Shown piece by piece: positions 11,601-20,918 of a DNA stretch of 64,000 bases. The stretch is from the NCBI GenBank assembly GCA_023053575.1, contig JAKZAP010000016.1, forward strand, positions 4,894,046-4,958,045, in the 5' to 3' direction. The translations under genes and the position numbers were made by a program. Source of the stretch: Branchinecta lynchi. Lineage: Eukaryota; Arthropoda; Branchiopoda; Anostraca; Branchinectidae. The notes below the pieces were generated by a model. It was not told the origin of the DNA. It saw only the letters and a program-made list of their open reading frames with translations, and ran no database searches. The stretch's first letter is position 1. Each line of letters starts with the position of its first letter.

Positions 11601-14600
11601 TGAGATTAATCTCAAATCGACAACTGCGAAATATTTCCGAGTCTGACTTTTTTCTATTGCACTTCCTTAGTTTTGTCCATGACCGTCTTTGGAAAGTTTA
11701 AACTCTAGATAGCGGTAGATCTGGATTTTTCCTTATTTCGATGCACATATTTATAATGGTTGAGAAGCACCCTACTAAATTAGCTTTGCGCAGTGGCAGT
11801 ATCGTAACCGATGAGGTTTATCCGAGGTGCGATTATTGCTAGTTGAAAACTTTTCCCAATACCCCGCCTTGACGACGTGAAATACCGTCGGCAAAGGCAA
11901 TTTTTTACGGTCCCGCAAGGGCCAACCAAACCAACAAACATATTGCTGACCCTTTTAATTGTATTAGTGCTGGGCGATATTTAGGAATATCGAAATTCGA
12001 TTATCGTAATCCGATATTTGAAACTGTTTATGCTGCTGCCTGCTACATTTTTAAGGACAAAAAAATTAACAAGACAAAAAGTGAACAAAAATCAAACATT
12101 ACGAAATAGTAGCTTTTCTTTCCCAGTCTCCTTCTCTCCCCAATCGAAATCAAGTTTGAAATCTCTGTTTGTTTTTCTATTCTGACAATCCCGAACAATA
12201 GAGCTGTTGCACATCGTAATGCAATTTCGATTATCGTATCGAATATCTCCCAACAGGGTTGGGCGATATATGCATTTTTCGATATTTCGGTACTATGTTT
12301 CCCTATAGTTACACTATAGTATATGTGTCGTTTCGCCAAAATTGTCGTAAGAAAGCGCCTTGCATGAACTTAAATGAATAAAAACTGAATTACGAAGAAC
12401 ATGTTGATCCAGTTTCGGATAAATAAATGTAACTTATTTTGGGTCATGTACAATAATTATAGATGAACAAATATCGATATTTGGTCCGATATATCGAATA
12501 TCTCCCAACACTACATTCTAGCGGATTGAAATCCATATCTGCGACTATTCAGCCTTTAAAAGTAGAGGAAATCTTGAACAGAATCCGTTCTTGGCGACAA
12601 GATTATGTTTACACACAGAGGGAAATAACTGTGTCTTCAAGCGAGAAAATACAACAAAAATAAATTCACTAGCCAACAAAAAATGTTTTGATAGCATATA
12701 TGACATCAGTACTGATGATTGCTCGTCTCAAAAGCTAGCTAGCGCTTTTTTAGTCTTTTTCACTAGTGCCGCCGACGAAATTCCTATCAAGTAGACCGGA
12801 ATTCCTTTCATCTGGAAAGGAATTCCCGTCCCGCTAGACTTTTTTTCTAGTCGTTTTCATGAACGTAATCCTTTCAAGTCGACCGGAACTTCTTTCTATT
12901 GGATTTCTTGCCAGAGGGGTTGCTCACTCCCAAAATGATGTACACCAAGTGGCGCGTGCCGCAGTGCAGTGTTTTTTTTTTCTTCAAATTAAAATATTGC
13001 GATAAACCATGATTTCTGAGGTACATGAAAACAAATTTCATCAGATATTGGCCAAGAATGAAGCAAGTCTACAACGTTCAATGAGCTTGGGTTGAATACA
13101 AGAGCTAGAAGCTCATATGGTACTTGCAAGGTTGGGACACAGGATGAAAGTTAGGAATTTGCAAATTCTTGGGTTTCTTGTGTTTATTTATAAGCAATAC
13201 CCTTGAAAGAAGAATGATAATGCGCGCTTGGAAATCAAGAGAATGATCTGGTAAAAATAATTTTATTTTTGCACTTTAAGGGCACTAGAAATTCATCTGA
13301 AAGCAAAACCCTCGAGGCAAAAATGATGATGGGCTCATGGGGATCATGAAAATGTATATTTTGCTCAAACTATTTTTTGGACTTTAAAGAATTCATTTGT
13401 AAGCAATACCCTTGAAGCAAAAATTATCATGGCCATTGGGCATCATGAATATTTATCGTTTGGTCAAAAGAATTTTATTTTTCACTTTTTCGTTAAGATG
13501 TGCACTTTAAAGGACCGGTCTTACCTATAACACTAACGCAACCTACTTCCGTAATCACTACATATATTTCTTAACCCGGAGACCCACATTTCGTGCGGTA
13601 CATTCCAACCCCTCTAACAAAAACTCGCTGATTCTCTCACTTGGCGTGTTTTGCTACCTTCGATGTGTATCACGCTGTCGACGGTTGTCTGCGAGAAGTT
13701 TTTCCATCAGGAAAACCGGCTCTGTAAATCGTTTCCCTGTTTTCGCTACAAGTCAACGGGTCTCCGAAAATGATTTAAGTAGCCAAAACCGATGTTTGAT
13801 ACATATATTTAGCCACAACAAGTGCATGATAGCGGCAAAGTTCGAAGTCAACGAACGTTCAAAAAAGCATACCTCTATTGTACTCCCAGAGGGTCTGATG
13901 GGGAAACTGACTTTTTCCAAGTTAAATAAAAAAGTTTGGTCACCACTGAATTACCTGCACCAGAGGCAAAATATGAAGGAGCAGAACTTGACAGTGATCT
14001 CCGAAATTTTGCATTTAAGGTGCCAAATTTTAGCATTAAGGAGACAATAAACTCCAAATTTTAATATTTAAACCCTAGAATTTTTTACATTTAAATCTCC
14101 AAATTTTGGCATTGCCCATTTAAATGCTAAAATTTTCGCGTTTCAAATGCTAAAAATTCGCGTTTAAAACGTTAAAATTTTCGCCGTTCTAAATGCTAAA
14201 CCTTGGCATCACCAGTTCTAAATCCTAAATTTTCTGCCATTTTAAATGCTATTTTTCCGTATTCCCCCGTCTACCCTTAGCTTAACCCAGTTTTAAATAC
14301 TAAAAGTTGGCACTTCGTCGTTTTACTAACCCCGTTTTAAATGCTAAAAGTTGGTGAAAGTGGTGATGAAAGTATAACACTCTTGGCCATGGGTTTTCGC
14401 AGACGAGGACGCATTTGCACCCTATTTACTAGATTGAACTCCTGAATTTTCACTGCTGAGACGAAGCTGTCTATACAAATATATAAGTGAAAGACACACC
14501 GTTAGAAGTTGGTGCAAATTACCATTTGAGAAAAACTGCTTGCAGCTTCAGGGCAGCTTCAGAGGCAGCTAGGCCAAAATGTTAGGCTAAAAAGATGTTG

Positions 14601-17600
14601 CTTCACAGTTAGAGGTATGCACCAACTTTTAGTATTTAAAACTGAAAACGGCGGAATACGGAAAAATAGCATTTAAAAAGGCGGGAAATTTAGGATTTAA
14701 AATGGGTGATGCCAAAGTTTAGTCTTTAGAACGGCTCAAATTTTGGCATTTAAAACGCGAAATTTTAGCATTTAAAACGCGAAAATTTTAACATTTAGCA
14801 TTTAAAATGGGCTAAATACTAAAAGATTGATCTTAAATGCAAAAAAACGGAGATTTAAATGTCAAAAGTTCTCTAAAATCTGGCATTTTAAATGCTAAGA
14901 TTTCGCAGATCACTGACAAGTTTTGCTCCTTCATAGCAAAATATACTGCAGCTGACTCTAGTGTTGGGTGATATTCGATACCGATAACGATATATCGATA
15001 TATCGGACCAAATATCCATATTGAAACCTCGATTGAAACGTAAACATCGATAGAAAAAATGATATTTGTTTATTCATAATGATTGTAAATAATCCAACCT
15101 AACCTACACTTATATATCCGAAATTGGAGCAATATGTTTTCCGTAATTCATTTCTTATTTATTCGGATTTTGAGATGATCCAAGAGACGGTATATCGGAT
15201 ATCGATAGACCTGTCGGACCAGATATTGATATCGAAACGAATTATCGAGATCGAGAACGATATTTGTTCATTCGTTATTCATATCCTATTTATTCGGAGT
15301 TTGAGATGATCCAAGACTAGATATATCGGATATCGATAGAAGCCTGACGAGGACCCTTGCCAAGAAGGGCCGAAATATCGCTGATGAAGAATCGTAGCTG
15401 ACGTATCCGTTGAAAACTTTGTTGGAATAAATCGATAGACCGATATATCGGACAAAATACCGATATTGAACGTAAATATCGATATCGAAAAAGATATTTG
15501 TTCATTGACAGTAGTGCATACCATGTGAGCCATCCCTCGGATTATGCTCACCTATTGTGGAAAGGGCGTGACATGACTCTAGCATGACCTAGGAGGTGAG
15601 CTACCGGAAAACAAGATGGCCTCCCTGTTTACTTCCTCCCTATTTCGCTTGGTTTTTGGTTTCGCACTCTCTGAAGACGACAATAGACGGTCATGGACGT
15701 CAATCACTGCCACGGTCTTTGCTCAATCTAACGTATGGTGAACAAACGTGTCTTAATTTTCCTAACTTAGCCAACAATCAATCGTAGAATTACTTGAACA
15801 TGTGGGTCGTTGGTCTAGGGGTATGATTCTCGCTTAGGGTGCGAGAGGTCCCGGGTTCGAATCCCGGACGACCCCATTCCTTTTTGCCTTTTTTGGTACA
15901 TGCGTGTGCGAGAGCCAGCGAACGACTCACACTTCGTTCTGCCGGAAACACCAGCAATTAAGATGTCCAGAGACATTTGTGTGGGTGTGGGTCGTTGGTC
16001 TAGGGGTATGATTCTCGCTTAGGGTGCGAGAGGTCCCGGGTTCGAATCCCGGACGACCCCTTTATTTTGCTTTTATTTTTGCTGGTTCGCAGGGCACGTG
16101 AAGTCCCGGAGGAATCCAAACTTTTCTTTTCCTGTTTTAGCCTGAAAAACATTTTCAAAGAATTGCGGAATGACTTGGAAGACTTCAAGCAGACTGGGCA
16201 TGGAGATCTCACAGGATGGGCAGAACAGGGTAAACACTTTTTTGTTTAAAGGACCTGCCTTACCTATAATACTAATGAAACTTACTTCCACAGTTACTCC
16301 GTATATTTCTAAACCCGGAGACCCCAATTTCGTACTGTACATTCTAACCGCTCTAAGAAAACCACGCTAATTTTCTCACTTGTCCTATTTTTCTACCTTC
16401 GGTATTTATCACGCTGTCGACGGTTGTTTGCGAGAAGTTTTTCTATCAGAACAAGACCAAAGTTTTCGATGGGATCCCAAAAATCTAATATTTGATCCAG
16501 ACAATTGCGAACGAACTACCATACTTGTCCAGAAAAAAAAAGTTCATAAACGAATTCTGCGTATCTCCTTACCCGTATAAAGAACATCTAATCAACTTCA
16601 AGTAAAACATCTTAAAAAAAAAATCCGGTTCAAACGGATTCCGAACGAACTATGTGTCCCGGTAAAAAAAAAAGATTGTCATATACAGATTCAGCGTGTC
16701 TTCTTACCCCAAATATGTCATCTAATCAACTTCAGTAAAACTTTTGATTTCAACAAATTTTCCGGTTTCTGCATGATTCTGGCCGAACAAGTTGTCCGGG
16801 TAGAAAATACTTTTCAAATTAGTGTTCAACGTGTCGTTTTACACCTACATCGAACATCTAATCAGCTTCAGATAAAATGTATACTTTTAATTCTTTTTTA
16901 TTCGGATTAAACTTGATTGATTGATTAACAAACTTTCCGGTGTTGGCTGAACTTCTTGCCGTGCGAAAAAATGGTTTTCACCCTCGTATTCAGCATCTCT
17001 TGTTACCCCTATATCAAATATTTAACCAGCTTCAAATAAAACTTTTACTTTTAACAAACTTTCCGGTTTGGAGGGATTCCGAGCGAACTACTTGTCCGAT
17101 GACAAAATGGTTTTCACCTAAATGTTCACCTAACTAACCCGATGTGCCGACGATTCCACCGACGCCGACAAAAGCATAAAATTTGTATTTCTTCTGGATT
17201 CCTTATGTATAAAAAGAACCTGATGTGCTGGCGAGAAAACCGAGGCATGACAAAAGCATGCAGAATTCGATTTCTTCAGGGTTTTGCCCGACAAATGTTC
17301 TTGCGTATAAAAAGAACCCGGTGTGCCGACGGGCCGACCGACGGCTGACAAAAGCATACACGCGCCGACAAACAAGTGAACTTTCGCCGGGCTTCGCCCG
17401 ACTGTGCGTCGGCACGCACAAACCGTACTCCCCCCCCCCCCCCCCCCAAAGGTAAAAGGCTAGTGATGCCCCTGCTGATGTAAACTATCGACCTCCACTT
17501 GAACTTATATTTTTGTTTATCGCCTTTAAATTTATTATTTTTATATATTAGGTGTTTTACTTCTCAACGCTTGCCTAACCGTTCGAGCGGGCGAGGCGAA

Positions 17601-19253
17601 TTCGCACGCCAACGCTGGCTGGGAGAAAGTGACTGACGCAGTTATCAAGTGGATAAGCGACAACCTAGATGGCGTTGTGTTCCTCCTGTGGGGAGCGTTT
17701 GCAGAGAAGAAAGCTGCAATGGTGGACAAGGTTAGCTTTAAAGTTTAACTGAACAGGCAACTTATTTTTACGTCTTAGATTCAAATACATTGAATTATTA
17801 CAACACACATTGGGGATTTTCCTTCTGTCCACAGTAGTCTTCAGTAGGGACGTTGGGAATGTGGACGCTTTCCCATGGTGAATCCGTCCACAATTCGCCC
17901 GCAAAAATTTAAACTGTCGACCAAATGTGATTTTTCAAGCTCATATTTTGGTCGAGGTCAGATATGGCAAATACACAATTTATTTATTCCTATGCTACTG
18001 GTGTTGTTGCCAAATGTTCCAGGCACCATCGAGCTATCACAAAAAAGGGAAGAGCAGCAAGCACAATGGGATAATCGGTTATTTGGAAATATCAGAAAAA
18101 CAAACTAACGCTTTTTCATCGGGTTTTCAAGATTATTTAAGTGAACAAGTGATGGGTAACTAGATTGTCGTATCCTAGCCCTTTTCGGTTACACTTTAAA
18201 GGACCTGTCTTACCTATAATACTAACGCAACCTAGTTCCATAATCACTCCATATTTCTAAACCCGGAGACCCCAGTTTCGTACGGTACATTCTAACCCCT
18301 CTAACAGAACCACGCTGATTTTCTCACTTACCGTGTTTTGCAACCTTCGATGTGTACACACTGTCAACGGTTGTCTGCGAAAAGTTTTTTCCATCAGAAA
18401 AGCCGGCTATGTAAATTGGTTTCTCTATAAGCCAACGGGTCTTAGAAAAGGCTTAAAACAGACAAAACTGTGGGTTATTTGTTGAAAGCACAGCCTAGTT
18501 TTAAAATTTTATAGTTTTAAAAATTTATTTTTAAATACTGTAAGTTGAAGAGTAAATAGTGCGAGGGGTCCTTTAATGATTTAATCATAGATTTGCCTAG
18601 TCAACATAGACTGGCAGTCAACAGTCAACATAGACACGTAGACTGGCCATATTCTAGACAAAAACAAAAAAAAAATCATATGCAGACTATGCAGTCTGAA
18701 GCTTCAGCAGTACACTGTCAACAGTTTCATGACAGAAAAACAAGGGTGTGCAGCTTCAACAGACAACACTTGGGATGTAATCTGTTATGATTTTAAAAAT
18801 GTTATGAGTATAACAAGCATTGCCAGGAAGAGCCGAAAAACCGCCGAAAAAGCATCTGCTGACTTTTCCGACTTTTTGACTTGTCGATCGACTTTTCCGA
18901 TCATGAAAAATTCTAGTGTCTCCTGTGGAGAGGCGTCGTTTATATCCCCCAGGGCTAGCAGCTACCCATGAAAAATCATAAAATCTACGAGGAACAAAGT
19001 GCATAATTGACAGACCGCTGATTTTGGTCGGTGCCCGGAAAGAGCGCACAAAAGGTGGGAGTGGGTAACGCTTGCTATTTTTGTTGAAAATTTTCGATTT
19101 CTGTTTCAGAAGAAGCACCACCTGCTCAAAGCTCCTCACCCTTCCCCCCTCTCTGCGAGACGAGGTTTTGAGGGCTGCAAGCACTTTTCGAAATGCAACA
19201 AGATCTTGGAAGAAAACGGGAAACAGCCGATCAATTGGAATCACTTGCCATAA
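5688..19253 (+). CDS. UNG: Uracil-DNA glycosylase, five exons
   Basis: Family-1 uracil-DNA glycosylase removes uracil from DNA to start base-excision repair in nucleus and mitochondria. Coding exons are 5760-5945 (possibly preceded by 5688-5694), 6102-6295, 16141-16229, 17552-17730 and 19110-19253. All junctions are GT-AG and the phases agree. From the ATG at 5760 the protein is 263 residues. Visible motifs are the water-activating loop [13 protein letters not shown] (catalytic Asp103), the Pro-rich loop PPPS (about 124-127), [17 protein letters not shown] (146-162), VVFLLWG (198-204) and the DNA-intercalation loop HPSPLS (226-231, His226), then the normal C-terminus. The length is close to the family catalytic core plus a short N-terminus. 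All key residues are present, so the gene looks functional. Intron 2 is 9.8 kb and packed with transposons, a U4 gene and two tRNA genes. Confidence 0.95.
5743..5945 (+). CDS. UNG: UNG exon 1 or 2 (N-terminus)
   Basis: It reads in frame through [21 protein letters not shown], the usual start of the UNG core, and ends at a GTAAGT donor (5946). An ATG lies at 5760. Alternatively ATGTTAG (5688-5694) before a GTAAAG donor could join to AG at 5741-5742, removing a 48-bp intron and adding eight residues. The sequence RMTVTFLF around 5757-5780 loosely resembles a PCNA-interacting PIP box, which nuclear UNG carries at its N-terminus. Confidence 0.85.
6102..6295 (+). CDS. UNG: UNG exon with catalytic GQDPYHG loop
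   Basis: It follows a TTTATTTTCAG acceptor and ends PPP plus two bases of a split Ser codon before GTAAAG. It contains [17 protein letters not shown], with the catalytic Asp. It starts in phase 0 and leaves a two-base overhang that the next exon completes. Confidence 0.95.
6322..6700. mobile_element. Dispersed repeat of TACCACGG palindromes
   Basis: It is made of many copies of GATACCACGGTA-type half palindromes in both orientations. A partial copy is at about 63030-63180, with the same GCAATTAGTC and TTTTTGCAGT phrases. It lies just inside UNG intron 2 and is non-coding. Confidence 0.65.
6829..7232. mobile_element. MITE with perfect 27-bp TIRs
   Basis: The first 27 bp (starting AAGGCGTATTCTCG) are exactly inverted at 7206-7232. 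The left end also folds on itself through CCCCGAGG/CCTCGGGG and repeats the CGGCGAGAATA block internally. Remnants at 594-812 and about 41800-41960 confirm a dispersed family. The interior is non-coding. Confidence 0.85.
7507..8158 (+). mobile_element. GGGATCCC-family element, 5' end unclear
   Basis: It has three or four degenerate CCGGATTCC / TGTCCGGCGAGAAAA units, then the CCACCCCTAAATGTAG block, the GACGGACGG segment and the end CGTTTTCGGATCCC. The left boundary is blurred by divergence. Confidence 0.65.
8159..8548. other. UNG intron 2 spacer
   Basis: No gene, RNA or repeat end is recognised here. Confidence 0.4.
8646..9768 (+). mobile_element. GGGATCCC-family element
   Basis: It starts ACCAAAGGTTTCGATG after AATAAG and ends TTTTGGGGTCCC. 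It contains four or more degenerate 137-bp-type units. Comparison with the uninterrupted MITE sequence at about 15478-15505 locates both insertion junctions. Confidence 0.75.
9598..9743. mobile_element. hAT-type MITE, GGCCGTATCCAGG ends
   Basis: Inverted ends CAAGGCCGTATCCAGG and CCTGGATACGGGCCTG flank short G/C runs and a TTTTTATAGGCTTTTCCCT core. Copies are at 48796-48958 (perfect TSD) and 45634-45729. No clear duplication is visible here. Confidence 0.7.
9894..10232. mobile_element. hAT-type MITE, TSD GATGCAGG
   Basis: The ends are CAGGGGTGTCACGAC and the inverse AGTAACGCCTCTG. Both flanks (9886-9893 and 10233-10240) are GATGCAGG. The core is T-rich CAGTCGGTTTTTCTG-type repeats, as at 3.2 and 39.7 kb. 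Confidence 0.9.
10383..10710. other. UNG intron 2 spacer
   Basis: No gene or repeat end is recognised. Confidence 0.4.
10711..11240 (+). mobile_element. GGGATCCC-family 5' part
   Basis: The 5' terminus ACCAAAGGTTTCGATGGG is followed by the ATTGGGTCTTGTCTTCGCC block and degenerate 137-bp-type units. The 3' GGGATCCC end is absent, so it is truncated. Confidence 0.7.
11241..11781. other. Spacer upstream of U4
   Basis: No gene or repeat is recognised. If U4 is transcribed, its proximal sequence element should lie about 50-60 bp before 11782, but I could not identify it from a consensus. Confidence 0.4.
11782..11923 (+). ncRNA. U4: U4 spliceosomal snRNA
   Basis: The sequence begins AGCTTTGCGCAGTGGCAG and matches metazoan U4 along its length: the 5' stem-loop region, the stem I/II segments that pair with U6, the TTGAAAACTTTTCCC region, the central hairpin GACGAC/GTCGGC with changed loop, the Sm site AATTTTTTA (about 11900-11908), and a short 3' hairpin GGTCCC-GCAA-GGGCC. 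Paired substitutions keep the stems, so it does not look like a decayed pseudogene. It lies on the sense strand inside UNG intron 2. The exact 3' end is inferred from the last hairpin. Confidence 0.93.
11965..12513. mobile_element. Two adjoining GGGCGATAT MITEs
   Basis: TAGTGCTGGGCGATAT at 11965, an internal CTCCCAACAGGGTTGGGCGATAT junction near 12247-12268, and TCTCCCAACACTA at 12513 suggest two adjacent or nested copies of the MITE seen at 8549-10382. Confidence 0.6.
12514..12925. mobile_element. Harbinger-like MITE copy, inverted and truncated
   Basis: The reverse complement of the elements at 46020, 55694 and 62679, recognised by AAAGCTAGCTAGC, GAATTCCTTTCA and TCCCGTCCCGCTAGAC. Its terminal GCGTTTACA repeat is missing. 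Confidence 0.7.
12926..13506. other. UNG intron 2 spacer
   Basis: Two or three diverged copies of a segment with AGCAATACCCTTGAA and CTTTAA motifs lie near 13185-13520, an old short duplication. No gene is seen. Confidence 0.4.
13511..13971 (+). mobile_element. piggyBac-type MITE, left part
   Basis: TTAA (13507-13510) is followed by AGGACCGGTCTTACCTAT, the left end of the family intact at 18200-18572. The right end is not found; a fold-back element is inserted at 13972. Confidence 0.7.
13972..14935. mobile_element. Fold-back element of TTTAAATGCTAAA repeats
   Basis: The inverted ends are TATGAAGGAGC and GCTCCTTCATA, and GCAAAA flanks both sides (13966-13971 and 14936-14941), an apparent 6-bp duplication. 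Arms of over 300 bp (about 13972-14350 and 14620-14935) pair with each other and consist of short degenerate repeats around AAATGCTAAAATTT and CGCGTTTAAAA. The central spacer is unrelated. It is non-coding. Confidence 0.8.
14958..15490. mobile_element. GATATCG-rich MITE region with ribozyme-like module
   Basis: It begins TAGTGTTGGGTGATATTCG and has repeated TATATCGGATATCGATAGA phrases. A hammerhead-like module at 15341-15420 interrupts it. No gene is seen. Confidence 0.6.
15344..15375 (+). other. Hammerhead-ribozyme-like core
   Basis: CTGACGA, a stem-forming stretch (GGACCCTT / AAGGGCC around a GCCAAG loop), then GAAA. This is the order CUGANGA-stem II-GAAA of the hammerhead core. Stem III and the cleavage site are not proven. 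The same core occurs at 44864-44895 (-) and 52416-52447 (+). Confidence 0.5.
15804..15875 (+). tRNA. tRNA-Pro (AGG)
   Basis: A 72-nt cloverleaf: acceptor GGGTCGT pairs with ACGACCC plus discriminator C, the anticodon stem CTCGC/GCGAG holds loop TTAGGGT with anticodon AGG (15836-15838), and the T arm is CCGGG-TTCGAAT-CCCGG. A/B boxes are intact and T-runs follow. It decodes proline codons. It lies in UNG intron 2 on the sense strand. Confidence 0.97.
15989..16060 (+). tRNA. tRNA-Pro (AGG), second copy
   Basis: Identical to the copy 185 bp upstream across all 72 nt, with AGG in the same loop. T-rich sequence follows directly. Only the gene and a few flanking bases (GTGGGTCG) are shared, so the copies may be old or homogenised. 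It ends 80 bp before UNG exon 3. Confidence 0.97.
16141..16229 (+). CDS. UNG: UNG exon, [12 protein letters not shown]
   Basis: An acceptor CCTGTTTTAG precedes it. It completes the split Ser and reads [15 protein letters not shown] then [11 protein letters not shown], ending with one base of the Gly codon before GTAAAC. A piggyBac-type MITE starts 20 bp after the donor. Confidence 0.95.
16249..16448 (+). mobile_element. piggyBac-type MITE, left fragment
   Basis: TTAA then AGGACCTGCCTTACC, matching the left part of 18200-18572. It is cut off by the GGGATCCC-family fragment starting at 16456. Confidence 0.7.
16456..17125 (+). mobile_element. GGGATCCC-family 5' part with units
   Basis: The 5' end ACCAAAGTTTTCGATGGGA, then the variant GCGAACGAACTACCATAC block (shared with 53.6 and 63.2 kb), then degenerate 137-bp-type units. 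It has no 3' terminus. Confidence 0.7.
17133..17420. repeat. Minisatellite, GTATAAAAAGAACC units
   Basis: About three diverged units of roughly 85-100 bp share GATGTGCCGACG, GACAAAAGCAT and GTATAAAAAGAACC. A C-run and GGCTAGTGATGCCCCTG follow (17430-17475), a hAT MITE end remnant. Confidence 0.65.
17552..17730 (+). CDS. UNG: UNG exon, VVFLLWG
   Basis: An acceptor TTATATATTAG completes the Gly codon. It reads [18 protein letters not shown] to [19 protein letters not shown] and ends at a GTTAGC donor in phase 0. Confidence 0.95.
18200..18572 (+). mobile_element. piggyBac-type MITE with TTAA duplications
   Basis: AGGACCTGTCTTACC to GCGAGGGGTCCT, flanked by TTAA at 18196-18199 and 18573-18576. 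The core CCCGGAGACCCCA and GGTTGTCTGCGA recurs at 13.5, 16.25 and (inverted) 23.5 kb. It is non-coding. Confidence 0.8.
18593..19070. repeat. Dispersed repeat related to 47.7-48.06 kb
   Basis: It shares GTTTCATGACAG, AACAGACAACACT, ATCTGTTATGATTTT and AAGCATTGCCAGGAAGAGC with the region 47749-48061. Its ends are not clear. It lies just before the last UNG exon. Confidence 0.5.
19110..19253 (+). CDS. UNG: UNG last exon, HPSPLS motif
   Basis: An acceptor CTGTTTCAG, then [29 protein letters not shown] and PINW near the end, with stop TAA at 19251-19253. This is the canonical C-terminus with the minor-groove/intercalation loop. Confidence 0.95.
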   Translation, partial: KKHHLLKAPHPSPLSARRGFEGCKHFSKCNKILEENGKQPINWNHLP

Positions 19254-20082
19254 GAGACAGAGCCACTCCTTTAGAAGTTGAAGTTAAGAGACGACCCTTT
19301 CTGCTTCACAACCACGAGGAGTAAGATACTGCACCCAGAATCGTATGTGATTATAAAAGATTATGAGAAGTTTTTGATTATGAGAAGTTCGGAAGTATCC
19401 TACATTGTTTACCAAGACTGTGCGGATGGATATTGGGCACTATATGGTGACAAGATTTGTAGTGGTAGTGGTAACCTCCGTTTTCATGAATGAGATCTGG
19501 ATCTGATAGTTGAAGAATGGGTGAGTGAAATATCGAACGAAATAGACTGTCTCAGGCGTTTTAATGGATCCTGGCATCCACTGTAAAAAGTTTCTCCGAG
19601 TAAGGATTGAAGTTAACTGCAGTATTTGCTACTGACGTTAATCTTATCTCTACTGGAATAAGATTAATCCGAATTAGAGATAATCTTACCTCAGCAGAGA
19701 CAAGATCAATCCCAGTAGCAAATACTGCAAGATTTATTTTTTTTCAGTGTAGGCCTATGGGCAGCCTTCTTCGCAGTGCGGAATCACCAAATAGGCAGAG
19801 TAGGCAACTGCGAATGGGCCGGGGCAGTTTTAGGGGCCCTGCGACAACGGATAAAAGTAATATTAATTTGAGCTAAAAAATAAATAAAAAATCAAGCTTT
19901 CTTGAATTGTTTCGGTGTAGACTACGTATGTCTAATGTGTAGTATCCTATCTAACGGTCGAATTGTACACTACTAGGAACAAATTGCTATACTGAGAATC
20001 TGAGGGCAGAGATTGAGCATTTAGTTGTAAATAAACCTGCTAGATGCTGTATAGGCTGTTTTATTTTCTTAATGATTAGAAC
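19254..20082. other. UNG 3' flank
   Basis: No further gene is recognised. It holds the hairpin at 19619-19728. A likely UTR; I see no certain polyadenylation signal. Confidence 0.4.
19619..19728. repeat. Short fold-back with 16-bp perfect arms
   Basis: GCAGTATTTGCTACTG (19619-19634) is exactly inverted at 19713-19728. Inner AATCTTATCTC/AGATAATCTTA segments also pair in part. It is probably a small MITE. It lies about 370 bp after the UNG stop codon. Confidence 0.65.
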
Positions 20083-20560
20083 TAATAATAATAATAATTT
20101 ATTGAGGCCCGCTATACAACAAGTGAAAGAGCGGAGTAATAGAAAGAAAGAAAAATGAATTACACACAAAGAAAACGAAACACTACATAAACTTTATAAA
20201 ACTTATAGATATGTTAGGCGAGTCAACGGCGATTCGTACATGTTTTTGAGAGCCCGGGATCTAGCACGACACTCTATGATTTCGCACTTCGCGGAAGCAT
20301 CGATAATGTGGTACTTCTTGGAGAGGGCTGAATTAGACTCCCACGGGGGGAGTCCGAGAAGATATTTTGCCAGTTTGTAATATTTTGTCCGAATTTGCCT
20401 TTTCTCGGAAATGTTTAGCAAATCCCAAAATCGAGAAATGTACAGAAAGTGTGGTGTGACCAAAGCATTGAACAGGCGTCCTAGGATTAGTCTATTTACT
20501 GTGTTCTTTAGTGCGACAGCTTTACCGTAACCAATACACATACCTCTGTAAGCGGTATCC
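20083..20560 (-). mobile_element. LINE 3' fragment (RT C-terminus)
   Basis: On the - strand a frame ending at 20203 reads LGRLFNALVTPHFLYISRFW, then an Arg-rich LLGLPPWESN segment, typical of the region after the RT palm in CR1/L2/Jockey-like LINEs. The 3' end is AATAAATTATTATTATTA, a (TTA)n tail. The 5' side is cut by the MITE at 20563. Confidence 0.7.
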
Positions 20561-20562
20561 GA

Positions 20563-20918
20563 GTGCTTGGTCACACTGCACATTGGGCTCATTTCTCATT
20601 TCCTGGCTTTTCGCGTTGCAAAGTAGAAAAAGAAAAAGTATTCTTTGAGCCCAAGCTGACTTTGAAACATTTATTCCAAGAATAAAAAGAAAAAGATACA
20701 ACTAATTCTGAATGTTGTTGTTTTAAATTCAGGAGATGAACTAGAGCAAAACAGGGAGTATAATAATGTTACAGGGACGCTGATTGACTCCTAATTTTAG
20801 TCTGTTCGTTATCCCCAAGCTGCCACAAGCCAATTAAATCATGCGGTCCCCGGGGGTTTTCAATTGTTGGTCGAAAAGGTGGCTTTTTGAGCCCAGTGTG
20901 ACCAAGCTCTAAGCCCTA
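20563..20918. mobile_element. MITE, AGAGCTTGGTCACACTGGG ends
   Basis: The right end TGAGCCCAGTGTGACCAAGC and the left TGCTTGGTCACACTG are inverted repeats. The same ends bound the nested structure at 26037-27397. The interior includes CAGCTTGGGGATAACGAACA, matched (inverted) at about 26130. Confidence 0.7.

Noticed and set aside
13646..14050. 134-codon + strand ORF
   Set aside because: It spans a piggyBac-type MITE remnant and the arm of a fold-back element, with no protein similarity.
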